Positions 26,401 through 33,373 of a DNA stretch of 64,000 bases are shown piece after piece. The notes below the pieces were generated by a model that saw nothing but the letters and a program-made list of their open reading frames with translations, had not been told where the DNA came from and made no database searches. The DNA lies in assembly GCF_014650895.1 (NCBI RefSeq), contig NZ_BMVV01000028.1, positions 36,235-100,234 of the forward strand. Reading direction: 5' to 3'. Numbering within the stretch: position 1 is the stretch's first letter; each line of letters begins with the position of its first letter. Source of the stretch: Streptomyces omiyaensis. GTDB taxonomy: Bacteria; Actinomycetota; Actinomycetes; Streptomycetales; Streptomycetaceae. The translations under genes and the position numbers were made by a program.

Positions 26401-27044
26401 CCCTGGAGATCAGGGTGCCGCCGGGCTCCATGCTCGCGCCCGAACCGCCGGCCGCCACCGTCGCGGGGAACGTCGAGACCTCCCAGGCCGTCACCGGCGC
26501 CCTCTACGCCGCCCTCGGGGTCCAGGCCGAGGGCTCCGGCACCATGAACAACCTCACCTTCGGCGACGACCGCGTCCAGTACTACGAGACCGTCGCGAGC
26601 GGCTCCGGCGCGGGCGACGGCTTCGACGGCGCCGACGCCGTGCAGACCCACATGACCAACTCCCGCCTCACCGACCCCGAGGTCCTGGAGTGGCGCCACC
26701 CCGTCCGCGTCGACTCCTTCGCCGTCCGCGAGGGCAGCGGCGGCCGGGGGCGCCGGCACGGCGGCGACGGGGTGGAGCGGCGGCTGCGGTTCCTGGCACC
26801 GATGACGGTCGCCCTCCTCACCGGACACCGCCGGGTGCCCCCGTACGGCATGGCGGGCGGCGCGCCCGGCGCGCTCGGGGAGAACCTCGTCGAGCGCGCC
26901 GACGGCACCGTGGAGCGCCTCGCCGGCGCGGCGACCACCGAGGTCGGCCCCGGCGACGTGCTCGTCCTGCGCACCCCCGGCGGCGGGGGGTACGGCACCC
27001 CGCCGGAGGACGACCCCGGGCGGGCGGAGCTCAGGGCGCCGTGA
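23418..27044 (+). CDS. oplAH: ATP-dependent 5-oxoprolinase (fused hydantoinase A/B)
   Basis: 1208 residues, the full length of fused HyuA-HyuB 5-oxoprolinases that open 5-oxo-L-proline to glutamate with ATP. The N-terminal half has WIDRGGTFTDVV (near residue 8, ATP-binding), MGTTVATNALLER, LQSNGGL, GFDMGGTSTDVS and FGGAGGQHA. The HyuB half starts about residue 680 with DPVLLEVFHNLFMSVAEQMG and includes NDPYHGGTHLPDV, ASRGHHAEIGG and a Gly-rich C-terminus (RTPGGGGYGTP). Its ATG overlaps the SGNH stop. Its last 14 bases overlap the convergent pxpC gene. Confidence 0.93.
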   Translation: MSGRWEFWIDRGGTFTDVVGRRPDGRLVTRKVLSHDPARRQDAAVAGIRLLMGLGPGDPVPADRIAVVKMGTTVATNALLERDGEPTLLLITEGFRDALRIAYQNRPRLFDRHIVLPEAVYARVAEVPERVDARGTVVRPLDEDAVAAALSAAHRDGLRSAAVVLMHGYRHPDHELRVAAAARAAGFTQVSCSHEVSPLIKLVPRGDTTVVDAYLSPVLRRYVDEVAAELAGIRLMFLQSNGGLREAAHFRGKDAVLSGPAGGVVGMARTSARAGHDRVIGFDMGGTSTDVSHYAGTFERELGSQVAGVRMRAPMLSIHTVAAGGGSVLHYDGRRYRVGPDSAGAVPGPACYRRGGPLTVTDAQVMLGRIQPGHFPAVFGPGGDEPLDAGIVRERFTALAEEVGGGRTPEEVAAGFLRIAVLDMANAVKKISVQRGHDVTRYALTCFGGAGGQHACAVADALGVDTVLVPPLAGVLSAYGIGLADATALRERSVEAPLDAPGTHARVTAVAAELADRTRAELRADGLPDGAITTRARVLLRYAGTDAGLPVDLGPAAAMAGAFTADHRARYAFTMDKPLVVEAVTVEAVGAAGPHGPVHVPVGTRTGPLAPRATVRTHDGATASDTPLHRRDDLSPGDTVDGPAILAEDDATTVVDPGWRATAAPTGHLLLTRVLPRPARTAAGTDVDPVLLEVFHNLFMSVAEQMGVRLENTAHSVNIKERLDFSCALFDADGNLVANAPHIPVHLGSMGETVKEVLRRRAGDLRPGDVYAVNDPYHGGTHLPDVTVVTPVFDDTGRELRFLVASRGHHAEIGGITPGSMPAFSRTVDEEGVRFDNWLLVRDGRFREAETRALLTGAPHPSRDPDTNLADLRAQIAANEKGIGELRRAVDEFGLEAVQAYMGHVRANAEESVRRIVARLDDGAHAYETDSGAVIRVAVRVDRARRSAVIDFTGTSPQLPGNANAPTAVVTAAVLYVFRTLVDEDIPLNSGCLEPLEIRVPPGSMLAPEPPAATVAGNVETSQAVTGALYAALGVQAEGSGTMNNLTFGDDRVQYYETVASGSGAGDGFDGADAVQTHMTNSRLTDPEVLEWRHPVRVDSFAVREGSGGRGRRHGGDGVERRLRFLAPMTVALLTGHRRVPPYGMAGGAPGALGENLVERADGTVERLAGAATTEVGPGDVLVLRTPGGGGYGTPPEDDPGRAELRAP

Positions 27045-27894
27045 CGAAGCGGACCGGCGTCCCCGGCACCGCCTGCGCCGCCGCCCCCAGGTCCGCTTCC
27101 CGCACGACCGCCACCACCGGGTAGCCGCCGGTGGTCGGATGGTCGGCGAGGAAGACCACCGGCCGGCCGTCCGGCGGCACCTGCACCGCCCCCAGGACCA
27201 TGCCCTCGGAAGGAAGTTCGCCGGGCCGGGCGCGCCGCAGGGCCGGTCCGTCGAGCCGCAGCCCGATCCGGTTGCTCGCCGGGGAGACCAGGTACGCGCG
27301 CGTGGTCAGGGCGCGCAGCGCCCCGCCGGTGAACCAGTCGTCGCGGGGCCCGAGCCGGACCCGCAGGACGAGTTCGTCCGGCGGGCCCGGCCAGGGGGGA
27401 GCGTCGACCGACCCCCGTGCGGCCGCGGCCGCTCCCAGCGGCAGCACCGCCCCGTCCGCCAGCGGTGCCGGGCCGAGCCCGGACAGCAGGTCGGTGGAGC
27501 GGCTGCCGAGCACCGGATCGACGGCGATCCCGCCGCCGATCGCCACGTACGCGCGCAGCCCGCGGACGGCCGGGCCGACCTCCAGGAGGGCGCCGGCCGG
27601 GACCCGCGCCGCCGTGCCCCAGGGCAGCGGGCGGCCGTCCGCCCGGACCGCGCAGGGCGCGCCGCCCACCGCCACGGTCACCGCGCTCCGCGGGCGCAGG
27701 GCGCAGCCGTTCACGGTGGTCTCCAGGAGCGCGGCGCCCTCGTCGTTGCCGACCAGCCGGTTCGCCAGGCGGGCGGCGGCCGGGTCCAGGGCGCCCGAGC
27801 GGGGCACGCCCAGGTGCGCGTACCCGGGCCGCCCCAGGTCCTGCACGGTGGTCAGGGCGCCGGCCCGGACCACGGTGACGGCACGGTCGTTCAC
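27031..27894 (-). CDS. pxpC: 5-oxoprolinase subunit PxpC (KipA/biotin-dependent carboxyltransferase-like)
   Basis: 287 residues of the KipA/allophanate-hydrolase subunit 2 family. Features: VVRAGALTTVQDLGRPGYAHLGVPRSGALDP near the start, GNDEGAALLETTVNG, LRAYVAIGGGI, SNRIGLRLDGP and HPTTGGYPVVAVV. With PxpB and PxpA it forms the prokaryotic ATP-dependent 5-oxoprolinase. GTG at 27894 overlaps the PxpB stop (GTGA). A 147-codon upstream in-frame extension is the shadow of PxpB. The 3' end overlaps the convergent oplAH by 14 bases. Confidence 0.92.
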   Translation of the reverse strand: MNDRAVTVVRAGALTTVQDLGRPGYAHLGVPRSGALDPAAARLANRLVGNDEGAALLETTVNGCALRPRSAVTVAVGGAPCAVRADGRPLPWGTAARVPAGALLEVGPAVRGLRAYVAIGGGIAVDPVLGSRSTDLLSGLGPAPLADGAVLPLGAAAAARGSVDAPPWPGPPDELVLRVRLGPRDDWFTGGALRALTTRAYLVSPASNRIGLRLDGPALRRARPGELPSEGMVLGAVQVPPDGRPVVFLADHPTTGGYPVVAVVREADLGAAAQAVPGTPVRFVTAP

Positions 27895-28535
27895 CGGCCG
27901 GCCCCCGTTCCGGCCGAGGGGGCCGCCGCGGGCGTGAACCGCACGCGCGTGCCGGGGGAGAGCAGCGCCGCCGGTTCGCGTGCGGTGTCCCACAGGACGG
28001 CGTCCGTGGTCCCGATCAGCTGCCAGCCGCCCGGGGAGGACCGCGGGTAGACCCCCGTGTACGGCCCCGCCAGCGCCACCGCCCCGGCGGGCACCGCCGT
28101 CCGCGGCGTCGCCCGGCGCGGCACCTCGTACCGTGCGCCGAGCCCCGTCAGATAGCCGAAGCCGGGTGCGAACCCGCAGAACGCCACCCGGAACTCGGCC
28201 GAGGAGTGGATCCGCACCGCCTCGGCCGGCGACACCCCCCACCGGGCGGCCACCTCGGCCAGGTCCGGCCCGTCGTAGCGGACCGGGACCTCCACGACCC
28301 CGCCCACGCGCGCGTGGCGCGGCCCCGGCTCCCAACCCGGCAGCTCGGCCGCGAGCCGGGCCGGCTCCGGCACCCCGTCGAGCAGCACCGTCCGCGCCGC
28401 CGGCACGATCTCCCGCACGCCGGGCAGCGCGCCCGCCGCCCGGCGCCGCAGCAGCTCCGCGTGGAACGCCTCGGCGGCGGCCCCGTCCGCCAGTTCGACG
28501 AGCAGGGCCCGCTCGCCCACCCGCAGCACCCTCAC
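27891..28535 (-). CDS. pxpB: 5-oxoprolinase subunit PxpB (KipI-like)
   Basis: 214 residues of the KipI/allophanate-hydrolase subunit 1 family: VGERALLVEL at the start, VPVRYDGPDLAEVAARWG, and the conserved AFCGFAPGFGYLTGL and PGGWQLIGTT blocks. It pairs with PxpC. GTG at 28535 overlaps the pxpA stop, making pxpA-pxpB-pxpC a chain of 4-base overlaps. The long upstream frame is antisense-like Gly/Arg sequence and was discarded. Confidence 0.92.
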   Translation of the reverse strand: MRVLRVGERALLVELADGAAAEAFHAELLRRRAAGALPGVREIVPAARTVLLDGVPEPARLAAELPGWEPGPRHARVGGVVEVPVRYDGPDLAEVAARWGVSPAEAVRIHSSAEFRVAFCGFAPGFGYLTGLGARYEVPRRATPRTAVPAGAVALAGPYTGVYPRSSPGGWQLIGTTDAVLWDTAREPAALLSPGTRVRFTPAAAPSAGTGAGR

Positions 28536-29296
28536 GCGAACGCCCCCACCGCGACCCCGGCGGACTCCAGGCCCGCGCGGACGCGCCGGGCCAGCTCCAC
28601 CGCGCCCGGGGTGTCCCCGTGCAGGCAGAGCGACCGCGCCCGCACCGCCACGGCCGTCCCGCAGTGCGCGGTCACCGTGCCCGAGCGGACCAGGGTCACC
28701 GACCGCTCGACCACCGCGTCCGGGTCGTGCACGACGGCCCCCTCCCGCCCCCGTGGCAGCAGGGAGCCGTCGGCCCGGTAGGCGCGGTCGCCGAAGGCCT
28801 CGGCGACCGCCGGGAGCCCCGCCCGCTCCGCCGCCTCGTGCAGCCGCGAACCGGGCAGCCCGAGCACCGGCAGCCGGCCGCCGGCGAGGAGCACCCCGTC
28901 GACGACCGCCGCGGCCTGCTCCCCGTCGCGCACCACCCGGTTGTAGAGCGCCCCGTGCGGCTTCACGTACGCCACCCGGGAACCGGCGGCGCGGGCGAAG
29001 ACCTCCAGAGCCCCGATCTGGTACGCGACCTCGGCGGCCAGCTCCGCCGACGGCACGTCCATGGCGCGCCGCCCGAAGCCTGCCAGGTCCCGGTAGGAGA
29101 CCTGGGCCCCGATGCGGACCCCCCGCTCGGCGGCGAGCTCGCACACCCGCCGCATGGTGACCGCGTCCCCCGCGTGGAAGCCGCAGGCCACGTTGGCGCT
29201 GGTGACGACGGAGAGCAGGCGCTCGTCGTCGGTCAGCGTCCAGCGGCCGAAGCCCTCGCCGAGATCGGCGTTCAGGTCGATCGAGACCCCGCTCAT
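28532..29296 (-). CDS. pxpA: 5-oxoprolinase subunit PxpA (LamB/YcsF family)
   Basis: 254 residues. LamB/YcsF signature at the N-terminus (IDLNADLGEGFG), SANVACGFHAGD, GAQVSYRDLAGFGRR, VKPHGALYN and AHCGTAVAVRARSLCLHGDTPGAVE. It supplies the metal-dependent part of the PxpABC 5-oxoprolinase. The gene is separated from the upstream MFS gene by 150 bases containing an 8-bp tandem repeat. Confidence 0.93.
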   Translation of the reverse strand: MSGVSIDLNADLGEGFGRWTLTDDERLLSVVTSANVACGFHAGDAVTMRRVCELAAERGVRIGAQVSYRDLAGFGRRAMDVPSAELAAEVAYQIGALEVFARAAGSRVAYVKPHGALYNRVVRDGEQAAAVVDGVLLAGGRLPVLGLPGSRLHEAAERAGLPAVAEAFGDRAYRADGSLLPRGREGAVVHDPDAVVERSVTLVRSGTVTAHCGTAVAVRARSLCLHGDTPGAVELARRVRAGLESAGVAVGAFA

Positions 29297-29322
29297 GATG
29301 GTGCTGTTCCCTTCGCTGGTGC

Positions 29323-29370
29323 TGTGGTGCTGTGGTGCTGTGGTGCTGTGGTGCTGTGGTGCTGTGGTGC
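29323..29370. repeat. Tandem 8-bp repeat (TGTGGTGC)x6
   Basis: Six perfect TGTGGTGC copies in a row with partial copies on each side (from about 29316 to 29376), between the MFS stop and the pxpA start, inside the predicted polycistronic transcript. Perfect short tandem repeats of this length are rare in Streptomyces and prone to slippage. Confidence 0.95.
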
Positions 29371-29446
29371 TGTGGGCGGTCGGGCGGCGGTACGCGCGCG
29401 TGGGGGCCTCAGGACGCGGCGGGGTCCTCCCGTCGGCCGGGGCCGT

Positions 29447-30727
29447 TCACCCGAGCTCCTTCCCGCGCGTCTCCGGCAGCCCGAGCAGCGCCAGCACCGC
29501 GAGCCCGTACCCCACCGCGCCGAAGACCAGCGCGCCGCCGACGCCCCAGCTCTCGGAGAGGAAGCCGACCAGGGTGGGGAAGATCGCGCCGACCGCCCGC
29601 CCGGTGTTGTACGTGAGCCCCTGGCCGGTGCCCCGCACCGGCGTCGGGTACAGCTCGGCGAGGAAGGAGCCGAAGCCGCTGAAGATGGCCGACATGCAGA
29701 AGCCGAGCGGGAAGCCGAGGAAGAGGAGGAGGGTGTTCGAGCCGGCCGGGATCTGGGTGTAGGCGATCACCGACGCCGCCGACAGGACGGCGAAGAGCGC
29801 GATGTTCCGCTTGCGGCCGATCCGGTCCGTCAGGTGTCCGCCCGTCAGGTAGCCGGTGAAGGCGCCGGAGATCAGCAGCGTCAGATAGCCGCCGGTGCCG
29901 ACCACGGTCAGCCCGCGCTCGGTCTTGAGGAAGGTCGGCACCCAGGTGGCGAGGGTGTAGTAGCCGCCCTGCACGCCCGTGGAGAGCAGGGTCGCGAAGA
30001 GCGTGACGCGCAGCAGTCCCGGCCGGAACACCGCCCGCAGCGAGCCCCGATCGGCGCTCGCCTCGCGGGCCGCGGCCGCCTGCGGGGCGTCCTCCACGTG
30101 CCGCCGGACCCAGACCACGAGCAGCGCGGGCAGGGCGCCCGTCCAGAACAGGATCCGCCAGGCCAGGTCCGCCTCGGAGAACTGGAAGACCAGGGTGTAG
30201 ACGATCACCGCGAGGGCCCAGCCGGCCGCCCACGCCGACTGGACGGCGCCGAGGGTGCGGCCCCGGTGCCGGGCGGAGGCGTACTCCGCGACCAGGATCG
30301 CGCCGACCGCCCACTCGCCCCCGAAGCCGAGGCCCTGGAGCGCCCGGAAGACCAGCAGGGTCTCGTAGTTCGGCGCGAAGCCGCACAGCACGGTGAAGAG
30401 CGCGTAGGTGATCACCGTGATCATCAGCGCCTTGACCCGGCCGACCCGGTCGGCGAGGACCCCGGCGAGCGCGCCGCCCACCGCCGAGACCACCAGGGTC
30501 ACGGTGGTGAGCAGTCCGGTCTGGCCCTTGTCGAGGTTGAAGTAGGCGGCGATCGCCACCATCGACAGCGGCAGGGTGAAGAAGTCGTAGGAGTCCAGGG
30601 CGTACCCGCCGAAGGCGCCGCCGAAGGCGCGCCGTCCGCGCGGGCCGAGGGCGCGCAGCCAGCCGAAGGGCCCCGTCGGGTCGGACCGGTCGTCCGGGGA
30701 GTGCTGCCGGGTCCGTGTCGTGCTCAT
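29447..30727 (-). CDS. MFS transporter, probable 5-oxoproline or carboxylate uptake
   Basis: 426 residues with 12 predicted transmembrane segments. Family motifs include YALDSYDFFTLPLSMVAIAAYF in helix 1, the loop 2-3 motif DRVGRVKAL, LQGLGFGGEWAVGAILVAEY, and DRIGRKRN in the second half; this pattern belongs to the SHS/AAHS proton-symporter branch that carries carboxylates. First gene of the operon leading to pxpA-pxpB-pxpC, so 5-oxoproline or a related acid is the likely substrate. The ATG at 30727 follows GAGGTG; a further 35-codon upstream extension was rejected. Confidence 0.88.
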   Translation of the reverse strand: MSTTRTRQHSPDDRSDPTGPFGWLRALGPRGRRAFGGAFGGYALDSYDFFTLPLSMVAIAAYFNLDKGQTGLLTTVTLVVSAVGGALAGVLADRVGRVKALMITVITYALFTVLCGFAPNYETLLVFRALQGLGFGGEWAVGAILVAEYASARHRGRTLGAVQSAWAAGWALAVIVYTLVFQFSEADLAWRILFWTGALPALLVVWVRRHVEDAPQAAAAREASADRGSLRAVFRPGLLRVTLFATLLSTGVQGGYYTLATWVPTFLKTERGLTVVGTGGYLTLLISGAFTGYLTGGHLTDRIGRKRNIALFAVLSAASVIAYTQIPAGSNTLLLFLGFPLGFCMSAIFSGFGSFLAELYPTPVRGTGQGLTYNTGRAVGAIFPTLVGFLSESWGVGGALVFGAVGYGLAVLALLGLPETRGKELG

Positions 30728-30824
30728 CTGCACCTCGCAGGTGGGGGAGGCGTGCCTGAGAGACGTACGAGAGGGCGGTGCGTGTGCCGGTGGTGACCGT
30801 GTGCGGTGGCGCCAAGGTAGGGGA

Positions 30825-30843
30825 TTGTTCAACGATTCGACAA
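30825..30843. promoter_or_regulatory. Candidate GntR/FCD operator between the MFS and regulator genes
   Basis: TTGTTCAACGATTCGACAA has dyad symmetry (TTGT..AA...TT..ACAA, 12 of 19 positions) like FadR-type operators. It lies about 100 bases upstream of the MFS start and about 90 bases before the divergent GntR start, suitable for repression of both. Confidence 0.5.
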
Positions 30844-30930
30844 GAGCTCTGTTGTCCCGGACCCGAAACTGCGGTTGACTCGGCGGCCGGGACGACGTCG
30901 GGGCCGACCGGCCCGAGAGGGAGGGGGACC

Positions 30931-31644
30931 GTGGACGCGAGCGGCGCCGGGACGACCGGGGGACTGGCCGAGGACAGGGTGCTGCTCGGGCGCACCAGCA
31001 CGGCGGAACGGGTCGCGGACATCCTGCGCACCCGCATCGCCGAAGGCTTCTTCCCGCCCGGCACCCGCCTCTCCGAGGAGAGCATCGGAGGCGCCCTCGG
31101 GGTCTCCCGCAACACCCTGCGCGAGGCCTTCCGGCTCCTCACCCACGAGCGGCTCCTCGTCCACGAGCTCAACCGCGGGGTCTTCGTCCGCGTCCTCGCC
31201 GTCGACGACGTCGAGGACATCTACCGCACCCGCCGGCTCGTCGAGTGCGCCGTCGTGCGCGGCCTCGGCCGGCCGCCCTTCCCCGTGGACGGCCTGACCG
31301 CCGCCGTCGCCGAGGGCGAGGCCGCCGCCCGTGCGGGGGACTGGCGCGCGGTCTCCACCGCCAACATCCACTTCCACCGCGAACTCGTCGCCCTCGCCCG
31401 CAGCGCCCGCACCGACGAGCTCATGCGGAGCGTCCTCGCCGAGCTCCGGCTCGCCTTCCACGTGGTGGACGGCCCCCGGGCGCTCCACGAGCCCTACCTG
31501 GCCCGCAACAAGGAGATCCTGGAGGCGCTGCGGGCGGGGGAGCGGGGCGCCGCCGAACGCCTCCTCGCCCGCTACCTCGACGACTCCATCGACCGCGTCG
31601 CCGCCGCCTACGCCCGGGCCGTCGAGGAACCCGCCGCGGAGTAG
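30931..31644 (+). CDS. GntR family regulator, FCD (FadR) subfamily
   Basis: 237 residues. Winged-helix domain about residues 18-85 (STAERVADILRTRIAEGFFPPGTRLSEESIGGALGVSRNTLREAFRLLTHERLLVHE) and an FCD domain with the metal/ligand-binding pattern IHFHRELVALARS and YLDDSIDRVA. Divergent from MFS-pxpABC, so probably its ligand-responsive repressor. GTG at 30931 preceded by GAGGGGG is preferred over the ORF start at 30778, which begins in the promoter region. Confidence 0.88.
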   Translation: MDASGAGTTGGLAEDRVLLGRTSTAERVADILRTRIAEGFFPPGTRLSEESIGGALGVSRNTLREAFRLLTHERLLVHELNRGVFVRVLAVDDVEDIYRTRRLVECAVVRGLGRPPFPVDGLTAAVAEGEAAARAGDWRAVSTANIHFHRELVALARSARTDELMRSVLAELRLAFHVVDGPRALHEPYLARNKEILEALRAGERGAAERLLARYLDDSIDRVAAAYARAVEEPAAE

Positions 31645-31805
31645 CCGCGCCGGCGGGACGGCCGGGCACCGGCGGACCGCGCTCCGCGGGGGCCTCGCGT
31701 CCGCCGGCGGACCGCCCCGTGCCGGGCGGGCCCGGGTCCCCGGGAGCGCGGCGGCGCCGGAGGGTACCGCGCCGGCCGGGGCGGGGGCGGTGGTTTCTGC
31801 GCCGT

Positions 31806-31836
31806 TTCGACCCATGTCAGTGCGAGGACCTACTCT
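31806..31836 (+). promoter_or_regulatory. Possible promoter for a leaderless condensin-like operon transcript
   Basis: TTCGAC (31806-31811) and TACTCT (31831-31836) are 19 bases apart, and the GTG at 31844 is 7 bases downstream of the -10 element with no ribosome-binding site. This fits a leaderless mRNA. The -35 element is weak. Confidence 0.4.
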
Positions 31837-31843
31837 GTGCACC

Positions 31844-33373
31844 GTGACTTCGCCTGCCTCGACGGACCTCGCTCCGCCCCAGCTCAGCGCGGGGCCGCGC
31901 CCCGCGCAGGGGCCGGCCGCCGACGAAGGGCTCGCGCGGCGCCTGCGCGCGCTCGCGTGCACCGCGCCGCTGCACGACCTCGACGCGCGCAAGGCCAACC
32001 TCGCCGGCGAGTACACGGTCTACGCGATGGCCGAGGTCGCCCTCGCCGCGATCGACCTCGTCACGCTCCACATGGACTTCGACACCGGCGCCGACCACGA
32101 CCAGGTCGTCGCCCGGCTGCTGCCCCGCGTCGCCGCCCAGGCCCCGGACCGCCCCGCCGCCGAGCACGAGCGGGTGGCCCGCTGGGTCCTGGAGAACCTG
32201 ATCAACGTCGGCAGCGTCGACCGCGGCTTCCGCGCCGTGTACGGCACCTTCGGCACCGACGGCGTCTACGTCCGCCGGGACTACGACTTCAAGCTCGTCG
32301 AGGAGGTCCCGGGCTACGGCGGCGCCGTCTGCCTCCGGACCACCGACGAGGCCGTCAACGTGCTCGTCGGCGCCCTCGACACCGACGTCACCAGCGCCCA
32401 GATCGCCGCCGAGGTGAAGCTGGAGGTCCTCATCAGCCGGGGCCGCCTCGCCGACGCCCAGCTCGCCGCCGAACAGGCCCGCTACCGGACCGTGCAGTAC
32501 GCGGAGACCCTCCGCAGGACCCTGGACGCCACCCGGCGCAACGTGCGCGCGGTGGACTGGCTCAACGGCGTCCCCGACATGATCGCCGAGGCGCTCGACC
32601 ACGTCGCCGACCGCTACCGCCACGAGAACGCGATCCTCACCAACATCCGCAAGGCGCGCGACGAGGCCGAGGAGCCCGAGCACAAGCGGCGTGCCGCGGA
32701 GCTGGTCGACATCGTCAAGGACTGCATCCGCCGCCACACCCAGCTCCAGTCCCGGCTGCTCGAGGCCGGACCGCTCTTCCGCGCCGAGCAGGACCGGCAG
32801 GCCTTCGCCTCCCCCACCCGGTACACCGGCCTCGACCTGTACGGGCAGCTGGTCGCCCCCCTGCTGCCGCTCCCCGTGGAGCGCGCCACCCGGGTCACCG
32901 ACGCCTTCTTCGCGCGCGGCACCGGTCTGCGCACCCCCGCCTCCGTCCGCCTCGGCGACCTCGTCGACCTGCTGCTCACCCCGCCGGTCGAGCGCGAGCA
33001 CCTCGGCGCCGAGATGCCCGAGCCGGAGCTGATCGCCACCCCCGACGACTCCCGCTTCAGCGAGCGCCAGCTCGCGGACGCGCTCGCGCTGCTGGAGCTG
33101 GAGCACGACGCCCCGCGCCGCCTCTCCGGCCTGCTCGCCGACGCCCGTGCCGCCGGGGGCGAGGACCTCGCCTACCTGGTGGCCCTGCTCGCCGTCCACG
33201 CGGCCAGCCCGCCGGTCGGCACGGCCTACCGGCAGGGCGAGGAGCGGCTGCTCTTTGCGGTCGACGACGGCACCCCGCTCGACGACCCCGGCTTCGGCGG
33301 CGCCGACCTCATCGTCGGCACGGCGCTCCTCGACGCCGTCGGCATGGCAGCCGACCGCACGGAGGCGACGTGA
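31844..33373 (+). CDS. MukF/JetA-like subunit of a condensin-like complex (inferred)
   Basis: 509-residue soluble protein, first of four genes in a condensin-like operon. Residues about 20-150 are helical with conserved-looking DARKANLAGEYTVYAMAEVALAAIDLVTLHM; about 170-300 form a long helical region likely to be coiled coil (AAEVKLEVLISRGRLADAQLAAEQARYRTVQYAETLRRTLDATRRNV is its core); the C-terminal third looks like a winged-helix region. The layout matches a kleisin/MukF or Wadjet JetA subunit by size and gene order, but I see no diagnostic motif, so this is inference from context. No ribosome-binding site; the GTG may be translated from a leaderless transcript. The end overlaps the next gene by 4 bases. 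Confidence 0.6.
   Translation: MTSPASTDLAPPQLSAGPRPAQGPAADEGLARRLRALACTAPLHDLDARKANLAGEYTVYAMAEVALAAIDLVTLHMDFDTGADHDQVVARLLPRVAAQAPDRPAAEHERVARWVLENLINVGSVDRGFRAVYGTFGTDGVYVRRDYDFKLVEEVPGYGGAVCLRTTDEAVNVLVGALDTDVTSAQIAAEVKLEVLISRGRLADAQLAAEQARYRTVQYAETLRRTLDATRRNVRAVDWLNGVPDMIAEALDHVADRYRHENAILTNIRKARDEAEEPEHKRRAAELVDIVKDCIRRHTQLQSRLLEAGPLFRAEQDRQAFASPTRYTGLDLYGQLVAPLLPLPVERATRVTDAFFARGTGLRTPASVRLGDLVDLLLTPPVEREHLGAEMPEPELIATPDDSRFSERQLADALALLELEHDAPRRLSGLLADARAAGGEDLAYLVALLAVHAASPPVGTAYRQGEERLLFAVDDGTPLDDPGFGGADLIVGTALLDAVGMAADRTEAT

Noticed and set aside
24327..26828. 833-codon minus-strand open frame opposite oplAH
   Set aside because: Antisense shadow rich in Gly, Val and Asp; the plus strand holds the complete 5-oxoprolinase.
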